Positions 8,700 to 20,008 of a stretch of 64,000 nucleotides of DNA are shown piece after piece (position 1 is the first letter of the stretch; every line of letters begins with the position of its first letter). A model generated the notes under the pieces. The model made no database searches. It saw nothing but the letters and a program-made list of their open reading frames with translations, and was not told where the DNA came from. Source of the DNA: Rhyzopertha dominica. Taxonomy: Eukaryota > Arthropoda > Insecta > Coleoptera > Bostrichidae. The stretch spans positions 24,676,001 through 24,740,000 of the forward strand of contig QCXZ01000137.1 in assembly GCA_025024175.1 (NCBI GenBank), given 5' to 3'. The position numbers were made by a program, and so were the translations under genes.

Positions 8700-11542
8700 G
8701 TAAGTACTTTCATAATTACAATTCATCAGAATAATTCTAAAAAGAGCGTGTACAAAGCACGTGATGACTTGCTTTCGTACCTAAGTCATACAAATTTAAA
8801 TGTAGTCGTCATTGTGTCGACCAAGCAGCATATCAACACGTTATTTTTCCATTTTTAAAAAGAATTACCTGCAAAACAAACGATGGTGTTGAGTCACAAG
8901 CATATATGTATTTTTAGAGCATCTATTATTACATGTACCTACTCCGAGTGATTCGGCCATCTTTACTCTTCCAAAGATTTAGAATGAGCGCGATGTTTAC
9001 TACAGGCGCGAGAACTTTACGCTAGATTTTTGTATACAACTGTTATCAAACAAAACAAAGAACATTTTGATATTCTTCTTGACTTTTCATGCATCTATCT
9101 AATGTACCTTGAAATCAAACGCTTAAATTTCTTTATGACTATGCATGATCTAGAATCTGTTACAATTCAACTAAAATTTCCACAAATAAACAGAAGAAAA
9201 GATCTTCTTACATCCTAAATCCATCATGCTACTTTGGAAATGTGTCTTCAAGATCTTTACTTTATTTTCTAAGAGTCTGGATGAAACACGCTGAAAACGA
9301 AACTTGAAAACTATCAAAAAAAATAGGTTTCGACGGCAAACAATATAATATTATTCTGCAGATTTCGAAAAAAAAATCATACAAGATGCAAGGCAGAATC
9401 TCATAAAATATATCAGTCTTATTCTCTAAAACTGGGTATTGAATAAAGATGACAAACCCTAAACTTGCATATTCGTAATTTTTTAACATTTTCTGCATTA
9501 ACCATTTTATAACTTATGTCAAACAAAAGGATCCAACTACTCATACTTTTGCTTTGTATTTTATTAAAACAAAACCTTTATTTGGTCAGTTAACAGTAAG
9601 TGACGGTTCGATCTCAGCACCGCATCATTTAGTTTGGTTATTGCTATTTGCTTTAGTATATCCAGTATTCTTCAGTTTATTTATTCTGCTAACCAAATTA
9701 TACTTTAGGGGTATGATAAAGTGTGTTAGGAATTAACTTCTAAATGGTGCAGTAGCACCTTGGAATTCCATTAAAGGTAAAGTAAATTAGAATAAGCTCC
9801 ATATAAAGTGCAATAACCCTATAACACATGAATTTTAATGTCAAAAGACCGCATTCGTAAAAGCTCACGCCGTAACAAATTTCGTTAAATGTTCTTAAAG
9901 GTCTAAATGAACATTTGACGGTTATTTGGATTATTGGTTGCAGCTGTTCAACGTTAACCATTTATATCACCGCACGTTATTTTTAGGATAGTTTTTATGC
10001 AACCCAGCCCTTTTAAATACACTTCTAGTTCCAACTCATTTCTAGATGTTGTTACGTGTACGGGTTCGAAAAATGGGGATTTTGACTTAATTGCATTTAT
10101 TTGCATCCTAGTTACGAATAGGTATACACTAAATTCTAACAATCTACAATCATATAAACGCGTACATACGAGTAAGTACTGATTAATAGTACAAACATGA
10201 AACAGAAAATGTTACACCTTTTACAAAGGGTATTCAAAATGTTATGTTTCTAGGATTCCATAATGAACCACCAACAAAACAACTAAGCCAAAATTAAAAG
10301 ATTGCTTGAGGTCTCAAAATTTCAAAGAAGATGTATAAAAATAAGCTGTTGATCCTCAAATAATTAGGCAACAAGCGTTTGATTAGACATGCCGAATAGC
10401 TGGAATTATGAAATGCAGCTGTGTATCAGAAATTGCTCCCAGTTGGCGTAAAGTATAAAACCTTAACAACATGAAATTCCAATACAAAAATATGACAGTG
10501 GATATAAAAAATATTAGATATTAGAAATATGGACGGTTGTCAAACAGTACTACTACATTTTCAGATCTAAATTTCTTTAATTCCTTTAATGAGGTAATCT
10601 TGGTCCAGTCCCAGTCGATAGGTATAACAGTATCCAAATAAGTTTGACCGTCGCACTTATTTTACATGACACCAGTAAAGCAATCTGGTAATGATAAAAA
10701 GTAAAACAATAATTCTTAATTCTACTTAGTTCAATCTACAAGACAATTTGTTTTAACATTTTACTAAATGGAAGTTTCGGAAAAGGTACAGTCGTAAGGT
10801 AAACATAAGAAAGCTTTAAATACCGACAGCTGTTATATATATATATATCTTTCATAAGATCATCGCAATTTTGTAAAATTTTGAATTCAGTGTTTCTTAA
10901 CTTCGGGATATACTTTTGCAGTTCTCGTTCTTGTGTGTTGTTCAAAAGATACATTTTTTTAAATACCCACGCAAAATGAAAAAAGTCGCATATATAGTGA
11001 TCCTGTCGTGTACAGTTCTCCGATCCACCAGTTGAATATGAAATGCGTAAACATTCCATCATAACGTAATAATAGTTCATGAATGGAAATATCTATATCT
11101 ATATCTATTCGTCTTGAATATAGTAAAAGGAAATGCTGGAATCGGCTCAAAATGATTAGTTAAAGGCTCTGTCTTTATATTGTACCTACTTTATATCTAT
11201 ATGCACGGACATACACACTGAACTGCTGTACTATTGAGATTACACGTTTATGCATACGAAAAACAGTTTCTTAATACTTGATTTTCCTTAACAAATACTT
11301 TGTAATATCAACAAAAATTTAGCTTCATCCATTCATCTAATCACGACTGTTATTACTACATTTAATTTTTCATATACATACCACAACAAAAAAAAGATGA
11401 ATCTGTAATTAGGTAACTGCTGTAAGAAATAAGTAAAAATTTAATTAATTTATAGAAAATTAAGGGTGCATATCAAAGGTATTATTCGTAAATCCAGTAA
11501 ACCACCTGTGTACACCTTTTGAGTATATTTATTCTACTATTA
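8700..11542. other. Unannotated AT-rich DNA
   Basis: Contains short ORFs (up to 114 codons at 10736-11080, minus) with no recognisable motif; ORFs of that size are expected about once or twice by chance at this base composition and length. (TA)n lies at 10833-10849 and (ATATCT)n at 11089-11109. No gene evidence. Confidence 0.4.
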
Positions 11543-11544
11543 TA

Positions 11545-11930
11545 CAGGGTGATTTTTTGAAAACTTCACACCTTAAATAACTTTAAATATAGCAAAAATT
11601 TAAAAATTTGCAAAAACAGGTAAACTTTTGTTTGCAGGGGGACAACTGTTGAGATAAGTTTTTAATGGATAGCGTTTACTCTCTGAGCAGGGTAGACACC
11701 CCTTTAAAAATTTTAAATGGAACTATCCATCTTGTAAAACATCATTTGAAAGCTTATTTCACAAAGAGTCTGGCCATGTAATTAGTTTTACCACGTTTAA
11801 CTTATTGACGGGGTAATTAGATTAATACTGCCTACGAAACAGGTTGCTTATTAAATTGAATATTTTGGACTCTTTTCAACAAAATGTATTTTATTTTAGA
11901 GCGGAAATAAAATTTGTCCTTAAGACAACC
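11545..11930 (+). repeat. Left terminal inverted repeat of the mariner-type element
   Basis: Pairs with 13457-13842. Matching blocks include CAGGGTGATTTTTTGAAAAC at the tip, 'GGTAAACTTTTGTTTGCAGG' and GAATATTTTGGACT near the inner end. The inner limit is approximate because similarity fades around the GTCCTTA block. Confidence 0.85.
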
Positions 11931-12128
11931 CAAAATTTAAACAAACAACTTGTAAAAAATATGACACTTAAAAAAACTCCCAGAATACTGAAAATTTTCT
12001 TTTAACATTATTATTAACATTAAAGTATTTATCATTTAATTTTTTAGAAAGTCCATGTCCACGAAAAAGAAAAATTATTTATTTGTAACTCCAAAAACAG
12101 TGTGAACAAAACCATAGAAATTCAAACC

Positions 12129-13232
12129 TTACAATAGATTCTCAAAATGTGCACCACCTCTTTCCATACAATAATACAGACGGTTCTCGAACTCCTGATG
12201 CACTTTTCGGAAAGTTTCAGGTGGAATCCTCCTGCACTCGTTAATAATTCTTTCTCGCAGATCGTCCAGGCTAGTAGGTTGTGTTTTGTAAACCACAGAT
12301 TTTAAATGACCCCATAGAAAGAAATCTAAAGCAGTCAAATCGGGTGATCGTGGCGGCCATTCAATTGTTCCACGCCTACCAATCCAGTGAAGAGGAAATC
12401 TATGATTTAACCAATTTCGCACATTAATGGCGTAATGCGGTGGGGCTCCATCATGTTAGTAAAACAATTCGTATTCATCCAACATTGGATTTCCTTCAGG
12501 GTCACGTTGGTTTTCTAATTGCTCTGTGATGAAAGGATCAATAACGTTATCAAGTAATTCTAAATACATTCCCCCATTTAGCGTCCCATCAATGAAAATT
12601 GGACCTACAATTGCGTTGCCAAGTATTCCAGCCCAGACGTTCAGCTTCTGAGGAACTTGTGTATGACCTTCTCGAAAAATATAAGGATTTTCGTCACTCC
12701 AGTACCTGACGTTATGTTTATTTACAGAGCCGTTCAAAAAAAATGTGCATTCATCACTGAAGCAGATATTTTTTATTAGATTTGGATTAACTATAATCTT
12801 TTCTGTAATAATTTCGCAAAATTGCAGTCTTCTATCGAAGTCATCTTCGCCGAGTTCCTAGAGAGTTTTCATCTTATAGAGATGGAATTTGTGCAGTTTT
12901 GTAACTTTCCTTACAGATGAATAAGAAAGTCCAGTGGCTGTAGAAATGTTACGCAAAGAGCTAGTTGGATCCATTGCAAAATGACCAAGTACTTCAAGTT
13001 GGGCCATTTCATCAACGACTCTATTCCCTGCCCTTTTTTTGTTTACTACAGATCCAGTGTCTTGAAATTTCTGCACGAGATCGAGAATGTACCTAGCGTC
13101 AACATTTTTATCGGGGTGCCGTTCGTTAAACACCCTTGCTGACGCACGAGCACAGCTATGCTCAGCACCGTAAATAAAAATTATTTCTACCCTTTCGGCA
13201 GTTGAATAAACCATTATCACTTGGACTCTCAC
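12129..13232 (-). pseudogene. Mariner-superfamily (DD41D) transposase with two internal stops
   Basis: A single frame runs from ATG at 13232 to a stop at 12129-12131, 367 codons, interrupted only by TAG at 12858-12860 and TAA at 12456-12458. N-terminus: helix-turn-helix type DNA binding ('YSTAERVEIIFIYGAEHSCA', 'RVFNERHPDKNVDARYILDL'). Catalytic domain: first Asp in 'NICFSDECTFFLNG', then 'QVPQKLNVWAGILGNAIVGP'; second Asp in 'HDGAPPHYA'; third in 'PPRSPDLTALDFFLWGHL', 41 residues after the second. C-terminus: 'RLYYCMERGGAHFENLL'. All three catalytic Asp are present. Both stops are one base from a Gln codon, so decay is slight. The enzyme would bind the terminal repeats and move the element, but as written it is truncated. 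Confidence 0.9.
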
Positions 13233-13456
13233 TTTAAAATTTCACGCGATTTATAAAAATGAATGTGAACAAAAAGATGGTCGTGCCAAAGAAATAGCCA
13301 AAAAGTTGAAACAAAAAATTGGAAACACAAAGTAGATAATTATTTAGCCAATTCAGTATAAACTGTCGAGTTGCAATATCAAGTAATGTCGAAAGAAAAT
13401 TTTAAGTATTTTTGGCATTTTGCTTAGGTGTAACAATTATTTTTTAACAAGTTTTT

Positions 13457-13842
13457 TTAGGCTTAAGTAAGGACAATTTTTATTGTAACTGCAAGACAAT
13501 AAATTTTGTTAAAAAAAGTCCAAAATATTCCATTTTATAAGCTACTTGCTACAATGCACTTTTTGACCCACTACCCCGTCAATGGGTTAAAAATAGTAAA
13601 ACTAATTACATGGCAAGACTCCTTGTGTAATAAGCTTTTAAATGATGTATCGTAAGATGGGTAGTTTCATTTAAAATTTTTGAAGGGGTATCTACCCCGC
13701 TAAGAGGGTAAGCGCTATCCATTAAAAACTTATCTCAGAAGTTGTCCCCCTGCAAACAAAAGTTTACCTGTTTTTGCAAAATTTTAAATTTTTCCTCTAT
13801 TTAAAGTTATTTAAGGTGTGAAGTTTTCAAAAAATCACCCTG
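13457..13842 (-). repeat. Right terminal inverted repeat of the mariner-type element
   Basis: Reverse complement of 11545-11930. It lies upstream of the transposase start (13232), so it would also contain the element's promoter. Confidence 0.85.
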
Positions 13843-13844
13843 TA

Positions 13845-14879
13845 TATAACATGTGTATAGCAGCATGCACCTTTAAATATACGAATTCAATCCCAGAATG
13901 TCAGTACCTACTTAATTTTAACGGGCTACTATCTTTATAGCCTGCAATAAATAACATGTGATAACTCTGGCAACTCGAATATCAAAATTTCTGTATATCA
14001 CGTAATAGAAAGACTACGAACAGTGGCGTGACTACCTCACAAGGAAGCAGAACTGCTATTACTTTCACATTTCCTTCTAAATCTGATTTTTGAACACCCA
14101 ATAAAATAGTTTATTGATACAAATTCCATAAAATCAATTTATAATATATGCAGCATGATCTTAGAAAGGGCTCGATTGAACAATTGTTCATTAGTAAATT
14201 GCTATTCCTATATCAGATTGTTATAGTATCCAAGAGTACTGCAATTTGTATTTGAATTTATTGAACCGTTACCATTTCACTTTATTATAAAATAATAAAC
14301 AATTAATAGGCAACGATTTCGACCTTTTACACTCAACTTCTACGGGTTTAATAGAAATAAAGTTATAATAATGACAAAAATTTATAAAATAAAGTGATCG
14401 CTCGCTACAATTTTAAGTGTAGGGTAGAGGAAGCAAGAAACTTACGGAAATGAAAGGTAACTTTAAAAATGATGGTGTGCACATGGAGCATGCTGTCAGG
14501 GAGAACAAAACCCAGAATCCGAGTGCAATTGCAATAAATGAAGCAAGCGTTCTGCCAAGCACAGGCATGGAGCATACATGGTGAAGTGCTGGAGAAAAGA
14601 GGAACACAAAGAACAGGTGGATGGTGAAACACATTTTAAACACAAATTTTTCATTTCTTTAAAGTAGGACTCAATTTGTTATTTTGGTTTTTTCTTGGGT
14701 ACAGTTAGTAGATAGATTTGGTTATTTTGAAAAAACTTAAGCATTCACATTTCTAATGCATCAACTTAATATCTCTGAATTTTTATCACACCAAGTATAT
14801 TGAATTATCTTCCTGTATTATTTGCATTGCATCGCTAGTTTGAATTTTGTAATTGACCTAGCGTTAAATGTTACCGATC
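13845..14879. other. Unannotated DNA with one signal-peptide-like minus-strand ORF
   Basis: Minus-strand ORF at 14643-14413 begins 'MFKMCFTIHLFFVFLFSP' and is strongly hydrophobic, with a good donor on that strand (CATTTCC|GTAAGT, cut after 14446). This could be a first coding exon of a secreted or membrane protein or chance. A short inverted repeat (CACTTTATT...AATAAAGTG) flanks 14279-14396. Nothing else recognised. Confidence 0.25.
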
Positions 14880-15800
14880 CGTGATTACCGTGTTTGCCAT
14901 CCATGCATTTTACAAAATCACCTACTGTACGAGAGCTGCTGTTCGCAGCTGCACTTACATCACGATAAAACTGTCCATCACAAAGGCGTCTTGGAACTTA
15001 TGGGAAAATTTACAGTGACTGGATCGGTTCAGAAAACATAAATCTTAGTTGTTGTTGATGAAGCTACACTCTTATTGTTTTGTATTATGTTGATCTCATA
15101 GAAAATACCCAGTCTCTTCTAAGGATGTCACAAGTCTCTGGATCAGCACGCATCAGATTTCAGGATTCTCCACAAACATAAGTTTCATACTTGACGCATG
15201 AATAATATGAAGACGATTTTGATGGACGACTGGAATTCTGTGAAAACTTAATGCTACGTATCAACAATAATCAAGGTTTTATTTACAAAACTTGCTTCTT
15301 CGACGAGTCCACATTTTTCTTATATATATAATTGCACATCATGGAACGATCGTCTCTTGCTGCGAAAAGTAAAAAATTATTATTTATATCATTTCTTCCT
15401 TTTAGAAAACCACAACGATAAGCTTTATCTCGATATGCTGAATACACCATATCAATAACATCGTGGAACAAGGATGAGAAGATGAATTAAAATAAACTTG
15501 ATGACAATTTCTAGGGGCATTGGATTGGCCGGACATAACTTATTGATTAGCTAGCAAGGTCTCAAGATTTTTTCCCTTTGGGGACACCTGAAGTCGAAGG
15601 GTTTTGAAAAGCAACCGGCATCTTTGGGAAAATTACGTCAAAGAGTTGTGTTTAAGTATCAGCACTTGACCCCGGTGAGATTCAGAAATGTGTAGCAAGC
15701 ATTTGAGTCGCGACATGTCAGACATTTTAGGCTGTCAAAGGTAGAGAGTTGTTCTGACAATTTCGAATCACAAAATAATAAAGTCGACGAGTTTCAGGAT
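14880..15800 (+). pseudogene. Decayed mariner-type transposase related to the 12-13 kb one
   Basis: Plus-strand remnants follow the same domain order as the 12-13 kb transposase. 'GKFTVTGSVQKT' and 'PSQRRLGT' are N-terminal; 'NPQSLLRMSQVSGSARIRF' with 'YEDDFDGRLEFCE' is the second helix-turn-helix and linker. 'NNQGFIYKTCFFDESTFFL' at about 15275-15327 holds the first catalytic Asp. 'NDKLYLDMLNT' is the core. 'FGDT' with 'IQKCVAS' at 15560-15720 is the end of the catalytic domain and the tail. Many stops and frameshifts occur, and the segment with the second Asp is deleted. No inverted repeats found at its ends. Confidence 0.65.
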
Positions 15801-16269
15801 TTTACTCGAATTAATCTCACATAGGAATCATTGATGGTAGCTCGCTTTGAAACATTCGAAAGCGATATGTTTCCATTTTGTATTATTTTTAAAATAAGGT
15901 CTAGCAAAAGTTGATTTTGCAACTATTTTATTAGGGATCAATTGGATCTACTTTGGTATATATCGTTAATTATAATCAGCAGCTTCGAAGTTCCGCCACT
16001 GACCAGCGTACCAATCTTAAATGTAAATACGACTTAGTGGAAGAGTCTATTAATATTAAATTATAGGTGCAGGGCAATGTACGCGTTTAGAATAAATGTA
16101 GTCATCAGGCGCAGAAGCATACACCATACCAGATAATTTGAAATAGCTCCTACAAATTAGTAAAAAAAATGAACGTCGACAGTGCCAGAATCAAATTTCA
16201 GTTCTTGTACAAGATGTTTTGAAATGCCGCCTAACAAAACGTAACGCATACAAAACATCTAAACTAAGA
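15801..16269. other. Probable 3' remnant of decayed mariner-type element and spacer
   Basis: AT-rich DNA after the decayed transposase tail. I see no ORF or clear terminal repeat. Confidence 0.3.
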
Positions 16270-16753
16270 TGTCTCCCGCCAATACACCACGCGTCCTGTA
16301 AGTATTTTGGGAATTAAGTATTTTAGTGCTCCCTAATGTTAGACAGACACCAGCATGCGCAGCCCGTATCGTGCTGGGAAATAAACAAAGGACGTCCGTC
16401 GGAGATGGCGTCTCGGGCGTCCATTAGTGTCGGGTGCAAATTTAACCCGTTCTCGGCTCAGTAACGTGTGCGCGTTGGATGTTGCGCTAAAATTTGTGTT
16501 TGCGCTATTGGAATATATTGATCTACTATCGATTACGAGTGAAAATATTGACAGTGAAAGCATCCGGTGTGATTTTCGGATAATTAAGTGATATACTATC
16601 GGAAGTTTTCGGTTTAAGTTTAACCGGCGCTTTGAGCGCACTAAGCGCCCAAGTCGGCCATTTTGTTAGCGTGGTTTTTGTTTACCTGGAGATTGCTAGC
16701 ATTTGATGTTTTGAATTTTGATTAAGCTGAAGGGTAATTATTAAGCAGCTAAG
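16270..16753 (+). promoter_or_regulatory. CpG-rich promoter/5'UTR-like island
   Basis: Sharp rise in GC and CpG against AT-rich flanks (GACGTCCGTCGGAGATGGCG, 'CTCGGGCGTCC', 'AACCGGCGCTTTGAGCGCAC'). It holds an arthropod initiator-type TCAGT at 16458-16462, an AGATGGCG site at 16403-16410, and a plausible donor AAG|GTAAAC after 16753. A 100-codon minus-strand ORF covers it but has no recognisable features. The simplest reading is a host promoter with a noncoding first exon on the plus strand; strand is inferred from the donor only. Confidence 0.45.
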
Positions 16754-18490
16754 GTAAACTAACGTGGAATTCCGTCTGATATCTTCCTAAATGAAATCAG
16801 TTTTGAATATGCTTGTTTATTTTTTTAATTATATTAATAGAACACTGTACTCTAAACGTACCTATAAACATAATTATACTTATCAAAGCCATAAAGAATG
16901 CGAAAACAGCTCAATACTTAACAACAAAATACGATTAGATGAAGCAATTTCATAGATATTGCAGTTCTAATCCCAAATTCTGTGAAAGTAAGAATTAAAA
17001 ATATAAGTTCAGTGATGTCGTTGCATATTGAGTTGGTGTTTTAGAAGCGTCTTGTTTTGTTTGACACAGAGTTATTATTCATATTATATATTTTTAATTA
17101 CAGGGCAGGTACATTTAGTCGAATTGCGCTATAATAACACCGTTTATTGTGTCAATACCAGTCCATATACAAAAACTGTCATTTACAAACATTGCAAAAA
17201 ATAACATCAAAGTACATTTAATAAAATAAGATGGTCTTTAATAACATACTGTATTAATACTTGGTTTTTAGTTGATGTCTTTTCTTCAGAATGTGACAAA
17301 GTGTTGTGTTGAAGTTGACATAGAGGTGAATATAGGTAACTTTGGTCCATGGTCCATATATTTCACGATATACAATGGCTCAGCTCTGTTTTTTTTCTAT
17401 GGTTAAGAGGGAAGGAGGTAACTTTCATAACATACCTTTTTTAGATTAAATATTGTCATTGTTAACAGTTCTCGTGGATGCAAGTATGGTTGTGCAGCAA
17501 CAACATATAATGATTTTCAAGCTTGGACAGACCGGCAGAAGAATAAGGCATAAATTAGCAATGCGCAGAGCAAAGACCTGTCTAGAAAGCAACTGTATAA
17601 TATAGTATCTACCTTTTCATTTAGAAAATTTTATCTATTTACAGTTTTTTGGTCAGTTTTCATCCCTAATAAATCATCTGAAAACCTTTAGCTTTTACTG
17701 GCAGTAATGTAAAACTAAAAATCTCTCACCTTATTTATGTTATTCTTCCTATTCTATGAAAAAAAAACTAGATTTCTTACACTCTAGTACCTAACATTTA
17801 AACAGAATACAAAAAACCGAAGCATTAATGTATGTCTAATCATATATGGCTTCTTATTGGGGTGCCTACTACAATTAGTGAGAAAGGTGGCTAAACTAGT
17901 GAATTCTAGTACATGGTAACAACACAGATCCAAAGTACAGAAGTGATTTTAGCTTCATAAGAACAGTTGGAAATTGCCGAATGGATTAAATCATGCCGTT
18001 TACTAGATAAGCTCCAAGTAGATGACCTTTAAATCGACCTATTTCGTGATGAGTAACGCAATCCAAATAAAGAGTGATAAATTTTTACACCTAGGTAGAT
18101 AAGAATTACGAGATTATTCAAGGAAAAAACTAACGAAAAATCAGGACTGTTTTATTACTAAGGATAAATGTCGCAGATAAGGAATTAATCATTTAATATA
18201 TCATAATATAAATACTAAAATACTAAAAATATTCCAATCGACAATTATCTAAAAATTCTAGATATGTTACTTGCAAAATATCATTTGTTTAGCGGCTCCA
18301 GATTTTTGTTTTACCAAAACCCCATTGGCGTTACAACTTGTTAGACGTCATTTCCTGCTTAGGACACGGAATATTGGATAAGTACGTCATATTAGCAGTG
18401 TTACAGTGATATCTATTTTTACACAGACTACCATTGCGTAAAATAACAACATAAGTGAAGACTTTCCTCCGTATCGTCTAATTTTTTTAT
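16754..18490. other. Unannotated AT-rich DNA
   Basis: No ORF over 60 codons and no transposon motif that I recognise. It would be intron sequence if the island at 16.3-16.75 kb is a first exon. Confidence 0.35.
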
Positions 18491-18510
18491 TTGTGGTGTA
18501 TACGCCGATT

Positions 18511-18669
18511 ATTAGGGCAGCAATGCCCTAGCACAAACTTTTTCAAAGACATGCTAGTGGTACTATTGTGCTGCATGATGAAGTTAGTGGAATTTTCCAC
18601 GGGGAAGCCCGTGGTGTGCCCTAAGAACAACGGGAGGCCAAGAAAACGATACCGCAGAAGGCAGAGAGG
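18511..18669 (+). CDS. Exon-like coding segment with an AT-hook, identity unknown
   Basis: GC-richer segment with an open plus-strand frame reading 'CPSTNFFKDMLVVLLCCMMK' and then 'LVEFSTGKPVVCPKNNGRPR' followed by 'KRYRRRQRG'. The GRPRKR core in a basic run is an AT-hook-type minor-groove DNA-binding motif. The frame is bounded by a possible acceptor (CGATTATTAG at about 18510) and a donor (CAGAGAG|GTAAAG, cut after 18669). Base composition differs clearly from the flanks, which supports a real exon. An 87-codon minus-strand ORF overlaps; I regard it as a shadow. I do not recognise the gene. It could be an internal exon of a chromatin or transcription factor gene. Confidence 0.4.
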
Positions 18670-20008
18670 TAAAGTACCCTGATTTGTTATATCTCTTCTT
18701 TTAGTTGTATAAAATCGTGATGTTATAAACGCATCTTTCACATGTTGCAATTCATATTTTTTGTTTTAACAAACTCCGGGTTATCCTTGAATGAGATCAT
18801 GTTACAGCAGATGTGTAAATTGTTGAGATAAATGGAGCATGTGTAAAAGCAATTTCCAGTAGATCCGCTTTCGACACACACATAAAGAAAGGAGTGTCGT
18901 CGACCTATATATATTTTTTTCATCTTGGATTTTGAGAAAGTATTTCGCCTGCAAAAGGAAGTCATGTTTCAGTTATTTATCTTACTCACATTTTATCTGA
19001 ACATTTAATTTAACTCGTACAAAAGTTAACATAGAAAAGGGCTGACCCCTTTAGACTTTAGACGTGCACTCTATATACATACTCTAATGGGACACAACTG
19101 AATTGTGAAATCTGAATATATTTAGGTACAATATACTTAATTATGCAGATTCATTCAGCTTTCCTAGTTTCATTGGCAAATTATAACTTCTTTATCTTGA
19201 AATATATGCCGAAACATCCCCTTAGTAAAGCTTAATTTAAATGTTGTCGGTGGCCATTTTTCGATTACCTATTTACAACAAAGCTTAATAGTTAGTTTAC
19301 TAAATTAATGTCCCGGTGTATCATAACCACCATTATGCACCCACAATTCGCTGGTCTGATTGGGAAACTATGAGGGATGAAAGGCCGCAGCCGCTACATT
19401 TCAAGAACCGCATACACCTGTTGAACTATACCTGACATGCGACGTCACTTAATATATTCCGAATCATACGACTATTGACCTAGGTACAAATCTACATTGT
19501 TATTTGTGCACAAATTTTTTAACATCGCTATACACTCGTACTTTTCTATAGTATAAGGTCCAAAGAATACGATCCACCTATCCTTCTCACCTATCCTATT
19601 CTAAGGAATGAAAATCCGACTTTCGTACTGCGAAGCGCCCTTAAGGTGGAATAGTACAGGTACCAGAAAACTTAAATCCGAATGATGGCAGCACAGTCTA
19701 TTTTCAACAAAACTGCAAACGGCCGTAGTTAAAATATGCAAATCCCGCCCTCATTTATAACTCAAATAAATTAGGGTCCGCCTGCATCCGGCCTTCAAAG
19801 ACATCGTATCTACAGCGAGCTGATACCTGTGGTAGACGGATGTCTGGCATTTCTGTATTTGAGTAAATAGGTAATAATTCTAGATGTAAATTTGGCTGGG
19901 CCGAAACTCTCACTTCATTTGGATAGCGACTGTAACTTGGCCACCTATCTTCTTTCCAGAAAACAAAGATACGAATTAATAAAAAATAATAATAAAAATA
20001 AAATCAAT
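18670..20008. other. Unannotated DNA with a GC-richer block at 19.6-19.95 kb
   Basis: No transposon motif. 19580-19960 is GC-richer and holds an octamer site ATGCAAAT (19736-19743) followed by CCCGCCC and a TATA-like CATTTATAA. It looks more like regulatory DNA than coding. The rest is AT-rich. Confidence 0.3.
19736..19743 (+). promoter_or_regulatory. Octamer (POU-type) site ATGCAAAT
   Basis: Perfect ATGCAAAT in a GC-richer block. A single 8-mer in 64 kb of AT-rich DNA can occur by chance, so only its setting is suggestive. Confidence 0.25.

Larger units (their letters stand above)
11545..13842 (-). mobile_element. Complete mariner-superfamily transposon with long terminal inverted repeats (rosa-like, DD41D)
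   Basis: A 2298-bp element bounded by CAGGGTGATTTTTTGAAAAC at the left and its exact complement at the right (ending ATCACCCTG). TA dinucleotides on both sides (11543-11544 and 13843-13844) are the target-site signature of the Tc1/mariner superfamily. The inverted repeats are unusually long, about 385 bp each, still clearly paired with scattered mismatches and small gaps. Between them is one minus-strand transposase gene. The D to D spacing of 41 places it with DD41D ('rosa'-type) elements as I remember that grouping. Both ends and the whole gene survive, so it is the youngest-looking element in the window. Confidence 0.9.

Noticed and set aside
9605..9615. tRNA B-box-like GGTTCGATCTC
   Set aside because: No A box at the right distance and no acceptor-stem pairing, so no tRNA.
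10736..11080. 114-codon minus-strand ORF
   Set aside because: No motif, composition typical of AT-rich random frames, and about one or two ORFs of this length are expected by chance in 64 kb at roughly two-thirds A+T (rough estimate).
12129..13232. Treating the transposase as an intact gene
   Set aside because: Two in-frame stops (12858-12860 and 12456-12458) are read directly, so it is called a pseudogene.
16339..16641. 100-codon minus-strand ORF across the CpG island
   Set aside because: Arg/Ser-rich frames are common across CpG-rich promoter DNA; no motif.
18487..18750. 87-codon minus-strand ORF over the AT-hook exon candidate
   Set aside because: Judged a shadow of the plus-strand frame, which has the AT-hook and splice-site support.
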